Source of the DNA: Streptomyces canus 299MFChir4.1
GTDB taxonomy: Bacteria; Actinomycetota; Actinomycetes; Streptomycetales; Streptomycetaceae
Reading direction: 5' to 3'
Assembly: GCF_000383615.1 (NCBI RefSeq)
Contig: NZ_KB911635.1
Span: 1-39,155 of the forward strand
DNA length: 39,155 bases
Of the stretch, positions 25,161 to 34,386 are shown piece by piece (the first letter of the stretch is position 1; each line of letters opens with the position of its first letter). The notes under the pieces were generated by a model. It was given only the letters and a program-made list of their open reading frames with translations, was not told the origin of the DNA and did not search any database. The translations under genes and the position numbers were made by a program.

Positions 25161-26873
25161 ATGCGAAGTGATGAATACTCAGCCTCGACTGAGACGCATG
25201 CGCACCGTCATCTATTACGGTATCGCGGGCGGCTGAAAGTTCCACTCGCGGTGGGTTCGGCCGCACTGCTTGCCATGTCGATGCTCAACCAGCCGACTTG
25301 GGCGATTTCGAGCGCGGCTGACGGTGGCGGCGATGGCGATGATGTGGTGAGCAACGCCGCAGCCGCATGTCCAGCGTTGTCGAGGGCCACGATTCCTGCG
25401 GCGAAGATCGGGCTGCCGACCCGGGGTGCCGTCGTTACCTCGGCCACACTCAAGGCGGCCGACCCGGCAGCAGGCGCTTCCGAATTCTGCCTCGTCAAGG
25501 GGCACGTCACCAGCGTTGATCCATCGGCACCGCCGGTGAACTTCGAAGTCAATCTCCCGACCAATTGGAACCGTCGGACGCTGCAGTTCGGCGGTGGCGG
25601 CTTCGACGGGACCGTGGTCACCGGGCTTGGCATATTCGGATGGGGGACCGCCCCGGGGCAGGCCGCTCCTCTCGATCTTGGATACGTCACCTTCGGCAGC
25701 GACGGTGGCGCGTCGGTCGGGTCCAACCCGCCCAGCTCGTTCGCACTGAACCCCACCGCGTTTTCGAACTACTCCGGCGAGGCCGTCAAGCGCACCCGCG
25801 ACACAGCGGTCGCGATCACCAAGCAGTACTACCGCCATTCACCGAGGTACCAGTACTTCGCCGGCGGGTCCAAGGGCGGCCAGGAAGCCCTGACCGCCGC
25901 AGAGCGGTACAGCGACGACTACAACGGCATCATCGCCTATTTCCCGGCTTCCCAGCAGGCGTTTCTGTGGTCGGCGTATCATCTGCAGCAAGTGGCCTAC
26001 GGCACGCCGGGCGCCTACCTCGATCCAGCTAAGCAGCAAATGTTCGGGAAAGCGCTCTTCGGCGCCTGCGACAAGCTCGACAAAGCCGCCGATGGCGTCA
26101 TTTCCAACGTGTCGGCATGCGAGAAGGCGTTCACGTTCACGGCACTGCGCTGCCCCGGTGGTCGAGACACCGGCGACACCTGTCTTTCCGACGCGCAGAT
26201 CGCCACGCTCAAGTCCGGCCAGAGGCCGTACAAGTTCGACTTCCCGTTCCCGAACGGGACAACGACCGTCGGCGGTTACCCGATCCTGGCCGGCGGCAAG
26301 TTGAGCCCGTACTGGCTGGACACGACAGGCAAAGGCACGGAAACAATCTTCAACGGCTTGACCATGCCGGCATTCAACTACTGGTACCAGCAGCGGAAAA
26401 CACCGCCACCTGCTCTGGACCTGTCTCTTGACTACAAGCAGTACAAGAACCGGATCCATTCAATCGGTACCGAGTACGACCGGAACAACCCCAACATGGA
26501 CCAGTTCGTCACACACGGCGGCAAGCTGATCCTGGTCCAGGGCAATGCCGACATGCTCACCCCACCCAACGCCACCAATGCGTACTACAAATCGGTCGCC
26601 GCGCGTTATGGCAAGAAAACCCAGCAGTTCATGCGCTACTACACTGTACCTGGCTACGGCCACGGTGAAGGCGTCTTCAATCTGGCTTGGGACTCAGTCT
26701 CCGCACTCGACTCCTGGGTGACAAAGGGCACTCCCCCAAACCACCCGATCGCTTACAACGGCAGCTCCACCACCGTCCAATCACGCCCACTGTGCCAGTA
26801 CCCCAGCTGGCCGAAATACAACGGCCACGGGAATGCCAACGAGGCCAACAGCTTCAGCTGCGTCACGAGCTGA
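25161..26873 (+). CDS. Secreted tannase/feruloyl esterase family hydrolase
   Basis: 570 residues from the ATG at 25161 with GAGAGG ten bases upstream. A long N-terminus with basic residues and a hydrophobic stretch (VPLAVGSAALLAMSML...TWA) is a probable Sec signal. The tannase fold is indicated by NFEVNLPTNWNRRTLQFGGGGFDG, the nucleophile elbow AGGSKGGQEAL (Ser237), the charge-relay GNADMLTPPNAT (Asp464) and VPGYGHGEG (His501). In characterised relatives a disulfide joins Cys residues beside this Ser and His (CS-D-HC motif); here both are Gly. Likely hydrolyses plant phenolic esters outside the cell. The 3' end is followed at once by IS5 debris. Confidence 0.88.
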   Translation: MRSDEYSASTETHAHRHLLRYRGRLKVPLAVGSAALLAMSMLNQPTWAISSAADGGGDGDDVVSNAAAACPALSRATIPAAKIGLPTRGAVVTSATLKAADPAAGASEFCLVKGHVTSVDPSAPPVNFEVNLPTNWNRRTLQFGGGGFDGTVVTGLGIFGWGTAPGQAAPLDLGYVTFGSDGGASVGSNPPSSFALNPTAFSNYSGEAVKRTRDTAVAITKQYYRHSPRYQYFAGGSKGGQEALTAAERYSDDYNGIIAYFPASQQAFLWSAYHLQQVAYGTPGAYLDPAKQQMFGKALFGACDKLDKAADGVISNVSACEKAFTFTALRCPGGRDTGDTCLSDAQIATLKSGQRPYKFDFPFPNGTTTVGGYPILAGGKLSPYWLDTTGKGTETIFNGLTMPAFNYWYQQRKTPPPALDLSLDYKQYKNRIHSIGTEYDRNNPNMDQFVTHGGKLILVQGNADMLTPPNATNAYYKSVAARYGKKTQQFMRYYTVPGYGHGEGVFNLAWDSVSALDSWVTKGTPPNHPIAYNGSSTTVQSRPLCQYPSWPKYNGHGNANEANSFSCVTS

Positions 26874-26884
26874 ACTGAGGCTTC

Positions 26885-27200
26885 GCTCGATCACCCGCCT
26901 CCGACGCCCTGATCGTTCGCTGAACTCGACGCCCCTGCGCGCGATCGGCACGCCGATCCGCTTGCCAAGCACCATTCCCACAGATCGGATCGGCCGTATG
27001 CCTCGTCGGCATGAAGGCGCTGGGGCTTGAAGTACCGGCCGCGGTGGGGGTCCTGTCTCGTTTGGTGACCCGCCACCATGGGCTTCAGCCCTTCGCTGTC
27101 ATGGCCGTTGCCAGCCATGACGCCGACGAGGAGGGGCATTCGGTTCGCGTCCGACAGGACGTGCATCTTGGAACCCGGCTTACCCCGGTCCACGGGCGGG
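26885..27200 (-). pseudogene. IS5-family transposase C-terminal remnant
   Basis: Minus-strand frame from about 27193: DRGKPGSKMHVLSDANRMPL, VGVMAGNGHDSEGLKPMVAGH, RGRYFKPQRLHADEAYGRSDL; after an indel near 26975 the next frame gives GKRIGVPIARRGVEFSERSGRRRRVIER. These are the middle and C-terminal IS5 DDE blocks (second Asp, and Glu in RxxxE). N-terminus and ends are missing. It lies between the tannase and SDR stops. Confidence 0.8.
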
Positions 27201-27237
27201 TTTCGGCACCGTCACGGCACGACAGGGGCAGGACCTT

Positions 27238-28104
27238 TCAAGAAGGATAGTGCTTGCGCAGATCGGAGGTGGTCAGCCGGTCGAGTACCCGGTCGGGCAG
27301 GAAGCGGGAGGCCCGAATCAGGAAGTTGGCGGCGCCGCCGAGGATGTAGCGGGTACGGGGTTTGCGGTCCGTCACGGCCTTGGCGATCCCCAGGGCGGCG
27401 GCCTCGGACGTCATGCCGGCGGCGGTGAACGCGGCGATGTGGTCGGGGAGCGCCTTCATCAGGTGCCCGTAGCGCTCCGTCTGCTCCTGGTTCATCCCAG
27501 CACTGAGGCGACTCAGATCCGTGGTCCCTCGGCCGGCCATGGCGGTCTTGATGCCTCCCGGTTCGACCACGACCACGTCCACGCCGTAGGGGGCAAGCTC
27601 GTTGCGCAGGGCGTCACTCATCGCCTCCAGGGCGAATTTGCTGCTGGAGTACGGTCCGTACCCTGCCAGGGAGATCTTGCCGTTCAGTGAGCTGATGTTG
27701 ACGACGCGGCCGCCGGCGCGCACCAGCGCCGGGATCAGCGCCTGGGTGAGAGCGAGATGGCCGAAGAAGTTCACGTCGAAGATGCGTCGCCATTCGCTGA
27801 GCGGAGTGGCCTCGACCGGGCCGGCCCCGGGAAGTCCGGCGTTGTTGACCAGCGCCCGCAGGGGACGTCCTTGCGGGTCGTCGTCGATACGCGCTACCAG
27901 TGCCGCGATGTGGTCGTCGTCGGTGATGTCGAGGATGACCGGCTCCACGCCCGGGGCTCGAAGGTCCACACCATCGCTCTCGCGACGTACGCCCGCCAGG
28001 ACGTGGAAGCCGCGGCGGGCGAGCTCCTTGGCAGTCGCCGCGCCGACGCCGGTGGAGGCGCCCGTCACGACAACGAGCCCCTCGGATTCAGTTGCCTTAG
28101 TCAC
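27238..28104 (-). CDS. SDR-family oxidoreductase
   Basis: 288 residues from the GTG at 28104; a TTG start at 28140 is the alternative. TTGACG, an 18-base gap and CAGACT stand immediately upstream of the GTG with six bases between, so a leaderless transcript is likely. Classical SDR features: TGASTGVG nucleotide loop, NNAG, ISS Ser, YSSSK Tyr/Lys, VEPGGIKT. The C-terminal extension (NFLIRASRFLPDRVLDRLTTSDLRKHYP) is typical of SDR proteins annotated as short-chain dehydrogenases of unknown substrate. Stands alone between IS remnants. Confidence 0.9.
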   Translation of the reverse strand: MTKATESEGLVVVTGASTGVGAATAKELARRGFHVLAGVRRESDGVDLRAPGVEPVILDITDDDHIAALVARIDDDPQGRPLRALVNNAGLPGAGPVEATPLSEWRRIFDVNFFGHLALTQALIPALVRAGGRVVNISSLNGKISLAGYGPYSSSKFALEAMSDALRNELAPYGVDVVVVEPGGIKTAMAGRGTTDLSRLSAGMNQEQTERYGHLMKALPDHIAAFTAAGMTSEAAALGIAKAVTDRKPRTRYILGGAANFLIRASRFLPDRVLDRLTTSDLRKHYPS

Positions 28105-28392
28105 CTTGCGAGTCTGATCCGTGGCGGACGACCACGTCAACTCAAGGGTGATGGCGTCATCCCTCCAGGCGGATCACCGGTATGGCAGCCGCGCAGCGTC
28201 TGCCGCCGCTACCCGCCGGGGTCGGATCGACGCGGCGGCTGAACTGGCGGTCTTCGGCCCAGTCCACCCTGCAGAACACGGGCGTCGGTACCCGGTGATC
28301 TCCATCCGGCCTCCTTCCTTGCGCCTCTTTTCCCAGGCTGTCGGCGTACTCTCCCTTCGGGCCGGGCCGGTACGTTCGAACGTCCCCAGTTG
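28105..28392. other. Non-coding stretch between SDR gene and IS21 remnant
   Basis: About 290 bp with no supported gene. Beyond the SDR promoter at its left edge I see no further structure. Confidence 0.4.
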
Positions 28393-28575
28393 TCAGGCCA
28401 CGTCGGTCTTCTCTCGCTCGATGGCCTGGAGGCGGTTCTTGAGCCGGTAGCTCGGGCCGTTGATCGCGAACTTCGCAGTGGTGGAGGAGCCGGTCGAGGA
28501 TCGCGGTGGCCAGGACCTCGTCGCCGAAGACCTGGCCCCATTCATCTGGGGCTGGCACTTGTTCGTTCCCGGGAA
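28393..28575 (-). pseudogene. IS21-type IstB ATPase C-terminal remnant
   Basis: Minus strand reads DEWGQVFGDEVLATAILDRLLHHCEV and, after a one-base frame change near 28470, AINGPSYRLKNRLQAIEREK followed by TDVA and TGA (28393-28395). This is the standard ending of IstB helper ATPases of IS21 elements. The AAA+ core and IstA are absent. Confidence 0.8.
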
Positions 28576-28682
28576 TCTGTGCTGTCACCAGCCTGTATCC
28601 ATCTCATGTGGTCCTCGTTGGTTCTCGTCGTGGGTCTCGGATTCTCCAGGTGCCACCTTGACCGTTCAGGTGCGAGGAAGGT

Positions 28683-29575
28683 GTGCCGGTGACCGGAACG
28701 AGACGGCCTGCGGGGGAGATGACCCCGGAGGACATCAACCGGTTCGTCGGAGACCTCGCTGTCCAGGGCCGCAAGACCTCGACCCGCCGCGAAGTGTGCA
28801 GATCTTCAAGGGCTTCCACTGGTTCCTCCAGGCCCGTAAGGCCGCCGAGATCGAGGCCGCCTTCGGCGTCCGACTGGTCTGCCCCATCGACGAGTTCAAC
28901 GCCTCACGGCATGTCGGTGACGACTCACCGGCCCTGGTGCCGCCGCCGGCCCCCGAACGGGTCGGAGAGTTCTTCGAGTTCATGAAACGGCGGATCGCGA
29001 TTGCGCGGAAGTACGGCCCCGCCGCCCCGGACTATGCCATGGTGCGGACGCTGTATCACGCCGGGCTCCGCTCCGAGGAAGCGTCGCTCCTGGAGAAGCC
29101 GGACCTGCACTTCACCCGCGGGCCGCTTGGAGCTCCATGTCCGCTTCGGCAAGGGGGCTCACACATCCGGGCCCAGGCCGCGCTGGGTGCCCATGCTCGA
29201 CGGCCTGGACCTGGTCCTGCGGTGGTTCCTGGAGGACGTGCGGCCCAAGTTCCCTGATTCACCGGTGCTGTTCGCGGACGAGTCCGGCGGCCCTCTCCAT
29301 CGCGGGACGATTCGCAACCGGCTGCGCTATCTCATGCAACTCGAAGGCCAACCTGCAGCCGAGTGGTTCAGCCCGCATGCCCTGCGCCGGGCGTGTGCGA
29401 CCCACACCTACGAACGCGGCGTCGACCTGGTGGCGTCCAGCAGATGCTCGGTCATTGGACTGTCAGCTCGACCATGAGATGTGTCCGGCCCTCGGCCACC
29501 TTCATCGAGGATGCCCATCAGCGGGCGGTGGCCAGCACGCTCGCCGAACCGACCGGGAAGGAGTCCACAGAATGA
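28683..29575 (+). pseudogene. Tyrosine-recombinase integrase, frameshifted, catalytic Tyr replaced
   Basis: Recombinase blocks lie in different plus frames: EMTPEDINRFVGDLAVQGRK; then QIFKGFHWFLQARKAA to YHAGLRSEEASLL (shift near 28795); then LHVRFGKGAHTSGPRPRWVP to SPHALRRACATHTYERGVDLVA (shift near 29128); then QQMLGHWTVSSTMR and CVRPSATFIEDAH (shift near 29432). Catalytic Arg (LRSEE), HxLR and LGHW are present, but the nucleophile, expected as Tyr 12 residues from the L of LGH, is Cys (TGT, 29480-29482). It ends in ATGA overlap with the HTH gene. Dead by at least four lesions. Confidence 0.85.
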
Positions 29576-29988
29576 AGATCCAATGGCGTCTGCGGATGAC
29601 CGTCGCTCAGCGTGAGGTCTGGACCGGGACTGAACTGCGGCGGCTGCTGGCCGAGAAGGCCGGTCTGGAGCTGTCCTCGGCGTCGGTGTCCGCGCTGTTC
29701 ACCAAGGAGCCCTCCCAGGTGAAGATGACGACCCTGGCCGCGTTGTGCACCGCGCTGGAGTGCACTCCCAACGACTTGATCGAGGTCGACACCACGCCGG
29801 TCGAACGGCCCGTCGCCCTGCCCCGTCCAGCCGCCGAGCTCCTGCGGGCCGCCTCCGCGCGCGGTCGGTCGATGCCCCCATGTGACAGGCGGCAGAGGTG
29901 GGCAAGAAGCAGCGGGACCGCGTCACGTGCGGTGCCCCGGTCGGGTTCCCCGACCGCGAGCACTGCTGCCGGTGCTGGCGCCGGATGA
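29572..29988 (+). CDS. Cro/C1-type HTH protein of the integrase cassette
   Basis: 138 residues. Residues 1 to about 75 form an XRE helix-turn-helix (GTELRRLLAEKAGLELSSASVSALFTKEPSQVKMTTLAALCTALECTPNDLIEV). The start overlaps the integrase stop (ATGA). Related proteins end soon after a RGRSMPP-type tail; here a run of five C near 29879 has probably lost a base, so the tail continues with 33 low-complexity residues across the start of the next gene. DNA-binding part looks intact. Confidence 0.65.
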   Translation: MKIQWRLRMTVAQREVWTGTELRRLLAEKAGLELSSASVSALFTKEPSQVKMTTLAALCTALECTPNDLIEVDTTPVERPVALPRPAAELLRAASARGRSMPPCDRRQRWARSSGTASRAVPRSGSPTASTAAGAGAG

Positions 29989-30217
29989 AGGAAGAGGCCG
30001 CGCGATCGACATGTCCGTCCTGCGGCCTGAACAGAGCGCTGCAGCAGGACACCGGCCGATGCGTCCTGTGCTCGAGAGTCTGTGAACAGTGCGGTCACCC
30101 GGTGCGGGCGGCGGACAGCCAGCTGTGCCGGACTGCCGAAACAGGGCCCGAAGACTGGCAGCCCAGCAGCCGTGTCCGCGCTGCGGCCGGCCCGGCTCTC
30201 AGACGCGGGTCACTTGA
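29898..30217 (+). pseudogene. Zinc-ribbon protein of the integrase cassette, frameshifted
   Basis: From the GTG at 29898 the frame reads CCRCWRRMKEEAARSTCPSCG, TGRCVLCSRVCEQCGHPVRAADSQLC with repeated CxxC pairs, then shifts near 30130. The next frame gives CRNRARRLAAQQPCPRCGRPG and a TGA at 30215-30217. CxxC zinc-ribbon proteins are the usual third gene after this integrase and HTH gene in Streptomyces (family knowledge). It stops one base before the PrpD-family gene's stop codon. Confidence 0.65.
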
Positions 30218-31687
30218 TCAGGAGGCCGTCCCTGACCGGCACAGGCGGACCAATGCGCTGACGTCGGCGAGGTGTTCCACGTCGCCGACCGTTTCCTCGA
30301 TGGCTGTCACCCGGTCCTCGGACAGGACTCGGCCCGCGTTGCTGCGGAACTTGGCGCTGACCTCCTCCGTAGTAAGCAGGTTTCCGGGGGTGCCGCTGGA
30401 GGTCGCGATTCGCCGGCGTACCTCCCGGCCGTCGGTCAGGCGCACGATGACCTCACCGGGGAAGCGGGCCGGGAAGTCGCTGTCCGGGTCCGGCGGGCAA
30501 ACTGTCTTGGCGGCGAGTGCGAGCACGTCGGGGTGATCAAGCGGCTCGTCGTAGAACGTCGTGAGGTCGATGCGGCCCGCGGTGAGCGCCCGAGCCACTA
30601 CGTACTGCACGCTGAATTGCGCCTCGTACAGGGTCTGCGGTCGCTGCTTACGCGCGGCGGGCTCGGTCACGGCGGGCATCATCCGCGGGGTCGTGGGGCA
30701 GATGATCTCGGCGACATCCCTAGGGCGCACCGGGGTGCCACCGAGCTCGGTGTGCAAGGCGAGTGCCGCGTCGATGAAGGCGTGCGTGAAGTGGCAGCAG
30801 GGGTAGGGCTTCAGGGCGATGTCGGCACAGGACCAGCGCTTGCCTAGGTCTTCCAGGCCCAGGTCGATCTCGTCCGCCGACAGGCCCAGGTGACTGGCGT
30901 ACAAGCCGAGGGGTCCGTCGAGGACGCTTGGGGGACCGGCGAAACCGGCCGCCGCGAGCCCGGCGGCCACGATGCCTGAGTGGGCTGCCCAGCCGGGGTG
31001 GAGCCGCTTGAGGGATGAACCGGCCAGTTCCAGGGTGCCCGCCGCCTGGCTGCCGCAGATGCCGAGCGCCGAGGCGGTGGTCGGCCCGTCCAGGCCGCGC
31101 AGCCTGGCCGCCGTGGCCGCCGCCGCGAAGGTGCCCGCGATGCCGGTCGGGTGGAAGCCGCGGTCGTGGAACAGGCCCGCTCCCGCGCCGGCAATCCGGC
31201 AGCCGACTTCCAGGCCGACGATGTAGGCGACCAGGAAGGCCTCACCGTCGGCGTGCTGCTCTTCCGCCACCGCCAGGGCCGCCGCCAGCGCGGGTGCCGT
31301 GGCGTGGTAGATGGCGCCGATGTGCGTGTCGTCGAAGTCCAGGCCGTGTATCAGCGTGCCGTTGACCAGGGCGGCCGACGCAGCAGGCAGGGGCGTGCCG
31401 TGGCCGAGGACGTGGCTGTCCTCTCCCCGGCCGAGCGCTAGGGCGGCATCGAGGACCGGGCGTCCGAAGTCCATGCCCGAGGACGCCAGCGCGATGCCGA
31501 GTGCGTCGAGGAGGTGGTCACGGGCCACCGCCTGTACCGCCTCGGGGATGTCGGCCAGGCGCAGACCAACAGTGAAGGTGGCGAGCCGCTCAACGGCCGT
31601 TTCGGCGTCGGGGGTTCGGAAGGCTTCAACGGGCTTCTCGGGGGTGGCGGTCTGCCTGCCGGTGGGCGCTTTCGTCATGTTGTTCAC
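30218..31687 (-). CDS. MmgE/PrpD family protein
   Basis: 489 residues from the GTG at 31687, five bases after AAGGAG; an ATG three codons later is possible. The MmgE/PrpD fold is shown by HGLDFDDTHIGAIYHATAPALAAALAVAE, FHPTGIAGTFAAAATAARL, GSSLKRLHPGWAAHSG and LKPYPCCHFTHAFIDAAL. Family members act as 2-methylcitrate dehydratase, cis-aconitate decarboxylase or iminodisuccinate epimerase, always on di- or tricarboxylates. GTGA overlap with the MFS gene (31684-31687) couples the two. Context with an FMN monooxygenase, DUF1446 and DUF4387 suggests a polycarboxylate or aminocarboxylate substrate. Confidence 0.9.
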   Translation of the reverse strand: MNNMTKAPTGRQTATPEKPVEAFRTPDAETAVERLATFTVGLRLADIPEAVQAVARDHLLDALGIALASSGMDFGRPVLDAALALGRGEDSHVLGHGTPLPAASAALVNGTLIHGLDFDDTHIGAIYHATAPALAAALAVAEEQHADGEAFLVAYIVGLEVGCRIAGAGAGLFHDRGFHPTGIAGTFAAAATAARLRGLDGPTTASALGICGSQAAGTLELAGSSLKRLHPGWAAHSGIVAAGLAAAGFAGPPSVLDGPLGLYASHLGLSADEIDLGLEDLGKRWSCADIALKPYPCCHFTHAFIDAALALHTELGGTPVRPRDVAEIICPTTPRMMPAVTEPAARKQRPQTLYEAQFSVQYVVARALTAGRIDLTTFYDEPLDHPDVLALAAKTVCPPDPDSDFPARFPGEVIVRLTDGREVRRRIATSSGTPGNLLTTEEVSAKFRSNAGRVLSEDRVTAIEETVGDVEHLADVSALVRLCRSGTAS

Positions 31688-33105
31688 AGTGACTCCTTAG
31701 CTGACGGAACTGCGTGGTGTGCGAACGCGCCGGTCGGTCGTGCGGTGTTCTCCCGCAGGGCACGGCCCGCAGTGCGGATCCCGAAGACGCCGACCGTACC
31801 CCCGCCCATCACCAGGACACCGGCCATGACAGCGAAGAACCCGGAGAAACCGAGCCCCTCGAGCATCGGCGCGAACAGGAAACCGCCGGAGAACACGGCG
31901 AGGCGTCCCAGGCCGTTGGACACGCCCTGGCCGAGTCCGCGCAGCGGGGTGGGGAACAGCTCCGGCAGGTATGCGTACAGGAACGCGGTCAGGGTCTGCA
32001 GCAACATGCTGAGCAGGAAGCCACACGCGGTCACCACGGTGGCGTTGCCGGTGTTCCCGAACCCCAGCAGTAGTGCCGCGATCACCACTGCCAGGGCAAA
32101 AATGGCCCACTTGCGTTCCAGCCGGTCTATCAGCGGCCAGGCCAGCAGAGCACCCGGCACCGCGGCGAACGCGAACACCAGGGTCAGCGTCAGAGCCGCG
32201 GTGTGGCTGTAGCCGTGCTCCACCAGCAACGTCGGCACGTAGGCGTTGAACCCGAAGAAGGCGAACGAGGTCAGCACCAGACAGGCCACACCGACCAACA
32301 GGTTGCGAATGTTGGCCCCGCGCACCAGCTCACGCGGGCTCACCGGCAGCACCGGCGGTTCCTCGACGGGCTCCGGCAGCGTGCCGTACTGCCGTTCCGC
32401 TTCCGCCTCCAGCCGTTCCACCGTCGCCATGGCCTGCTCGATCCGGCCTTGCGCGCACTCCCAGCGCACCGACTCCGGCAGGATGCGCAGGGCCAGGAGG
32501 CACGGGATGACACCTGCGGCACCGAGCACGAACACCCAGCGCCAGGTGTCCTCGCCCAGAGGGATGACGACCCGGGCGAACGCTGCGGCCACCGGCGCGC
32601 CAAGCAGCCCTATCGCCAGCATCAGGGACACTGATCGGCCGCGGGAGGCACGCGGGAACATTTCCGCGGCATACACGATCAGCACCCCGGTGGTTGCCTG
32701 GATGCCGAAGCCGTTGATGAACCGGGCCGCGATCAGGTAGCCGACGCTGTTGGCGAGCGTAGTCAGCAGGGAAGCCGTCGAGAACAGCAGGACCCCGCCG
32801 ACGATGGTCCGCCTGCGGCCGAACTTGTCGCTGATCCGGCCGCCCGTCACAGCGCCGAAGAACATGCCGAGGAACGTCGAGGATGTGGCGATCCCGATGC
32901 TGTGCAGGGAGAGCCCCCACTCCTGGGTGATGGTCGGCGCTACGTAGGAGAAGGAGTAGATGTCGACGATGTCGAAGGCGAAGAGGACACCCAGGATCAT
33001 GCACCACGTCCGCTGTGAACGGGTGATACGGGGGAGCGAACTCAACCGCGCCGACGGGGAGTACAGCGTTCTTTCGTTTCTGTGCACTTTCTCTGTTGCA
33101 GCCAT
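31684..33105 (-). CDS. MFS transporter (sugar porter/AAHS-like)
   Basis: 473 residues, twelve predicted helices. GAGGA lies six bases before the ATG. Motif GGRISDKFGRRRTIVGGVLLF between helices 2 and 3, LPESVRWE after helix 6 and PELFPTPLRGLGQGVSNGLGRL in the second half match transporters of aromatic acids, organic acids and sugars. It is transcribed with the PrpD-family gene and its start faces the 353-bp region that ends at iclR. Likely importer of the compound degraded by this locus. Confidence 0.9.
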   Translation of the reverse strand: MAATEKVHRNERTLYSPSARLSSLPRITRSQRTWCMILGVLFAFDIVDIYSFSYVAPTITQEWGLSLHSIGIATSSTFLGMFFGAVTGGRISDKFGRRRTIVGGVLLFSTASLLTTLANSVGYLIAARFINGFGIQATTGVLIVYAAEMFPRASRGRSVSLMLAIGLLGAPVAAAFARVVIPLGEDTWRWVFVLGAAGVIPCLLALRILPESVRWECAQGRIEQAMATVERLEAEAERQYGTLPEPVEEPPVLPVSPRELVRGANIRNLLVGVACLVLTSFAFFGFNAYVPTLLVEHGYSHTAALTLTLVFAFAAVPGALLAWPLIDRLERKWAIFALAVVIAALLLGFGNTGNATVVTACGFLLSMLLQTLTAFLYAYLPELFPTPLRGLGQGVSNGLGRLAVFSGGFLFAPMLEGLGFSGFFAVMAGVLVMGGGTVGVFGIRTAGRALRENTARPTGAFAHHAVPSAKESL

Positions 33106-33458
33106 GCGTGGTCCTCACATCATTGTGAATTCCGGCTCCCGCAGGCGGCATAGCCGCTCGGCTCGGGCGGGGGCGGAAATGCGGACGGTGAAACACCCGG
33201 ATTGCACTCGGGGTACAGGGTAAATCGAGAGAAATCTCGTCATCCCGCGGTGGCGGCGAGAAAAGCACCGAGGCCCGTGGAAAGTAAAGGGGGTTACCGA
33301 TCCTGATCATGCCTCGTGGGCTGTGTCACGGAAATGCGCGGCTCGTGCGGCGGCACCGGTTTCCTCGCCGATGCCGATGTCCGCCATTGCAACCGGCGCG
33401 AAGGGCACGGGCAAGCGGAGTTGCGGCAGCCGCAACATCCGGTGCAGGCCGGCGGCGG
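33106..33458. other. Intergenic region between MFS and iclR genes
   Basis: 353 bp without a supported gene. It contains CGAGA-GAAA-TCTCG (33226-33239), a short hairpin, and the operator-like palindrome at 33420-33436. The minus-strand promoter of the MFS/PrpD unit must lie here, but I could not assign its boxes. Confidence 0.5.
33420..33436. promoter_or_regulatory. Palindrome GTTGCG-N5-CGCAAC, copy 1 (candidate IclR operator)
   Basis: GTTGCGGCAGCCGCAAC is symmetrical over all 17 bases except its central base. The same arms and spacing recur at 34387-34403 on the other side of the iclR gene. It is 22 bp past the iclR stop and about 315 bp upstream of the MFS start. Confidence 0.6.
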
Positions 33459-34307
33459 TCAGCGGGTCAGCAGATCCTGGATGGTCACGTCCAGCGAGGC
33501 AAGCCGCACCGAGGAGTTCGGACCGATGACCGCCGCCAGCCGGGGCGCCAGCTCGCTGCTGGCCGCCCGCAGCGGCCCCGCCAGCGCGAGCAGTGCGGGC
33601 TTCGGAAGCCGCTGCTCCGGGCCCGCGATGACCAGCGACCCCAGCGGATAGTCGTCGGCCGGGTCCAGCAGTGCCGTGGCGATGCCGTGCAGACCGGGGT
33701 GATTGCTGGAGTAGGAGACCGCGTATCCCTGCGCGCGGATCTCCGCCAGCTGCTTCGCGAGGTGGGACCGGGACTCTGCCGCCACATGTTCCTCGATCAC
33801 TTCGGCGGCCTCCGCCTGCGGCAGGTGCGCCAGGATCGACGTGCCGCCGCACCCTGAGGTCAGCGGCGAACGCTCACCGAACAGCACCACCCGTCGCAGC
33901 GCGCTGCCCGGTGACTCCTCTCCCAGGACCAGGACTCTGTGGCCGCCGCTGCGCAGGTGCAGCGTCGCGGTCTCCCCGCTGGTCAGCGCGAGCCGCATGA
34001 GCACCGGGCGGGCCGACTGCACCAGCGCCGGACGCGGGCTCATCAAAGTCGCCAGCGCGATGGCGCGGCTGCCGACGCGATAGCCGCTGCGGCCTGCGTG
34101 ATGGACGAAACCGCTGTCCTGCAGACTGCGCAGGATGCGGTACGTCCGGGTCTTCGTCAGGCGCGTCACCTGTGCGATTGCCGTCAGCGAGGCGGGCTGC
34201 TCCATTCCGGCCAGCAACTCCAGTACCCGTAGTGCCCGCAACGCCGAGTCGGATTGCTCGGTCGCCGCCGGAACGCCTGCCCCGGTCCTCGTCTCGGGTT
34301 TGGTCAT
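33459..34307 (-). CDS. IclR-family transcriptional regulator
   Basis: 282 residues from the ATG at 34307 with GGGAGG nine bases upstream; the longer frame to 34379 enters the operator region. HTH about 20-80 (SALRALRVLELLAGM, SLTAIAQVTRLTKTRTYRILRSLQDSGF) and effector domain about 95-280 (TSGETATLHLRSGGHRVLVLG, QGYAVSYSSNHPGLHGIATALLD, SLVIAGPEQRL). It lies between the MFS/PrpD unit and the monooxygenase operon, with 17-bp palindromes on both sides, and is the obvious regulator of both and of itself. Confidence 0.9.
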   Translation of the reverse strand: MTKPETRTGAGVPAATEQSDSALRALRVLELLAGMEQPASLTAIAQVTRLTKTRTYRILRSLQDSGFVHHAGRSGYRVGSRAIALATLMSPRPALVQSARPVLMRLALTSGETATLHLRSGGHRVLVLGEESPGSALRRVVLFGERSPLTSGCGGTSILAHLPQAEAAEVIEEHVAAESRSHLAKQLAEIRAQGYAVSYSSNHPGLHGIATALLDPADDYPLGSLVIAGPEQRLPKPALLALAGPLRAASSELAPRLAAVIGPNSSVRLASLDVTIQDLLTR

Positions 34308-34386
34308 GCCGTCGCGCCTCCCTTGCCCTTGCCTGGCTCCTCGAACCGACCAATACCGTCCGTCCCACAGCCCCCGCACCCTCTTG

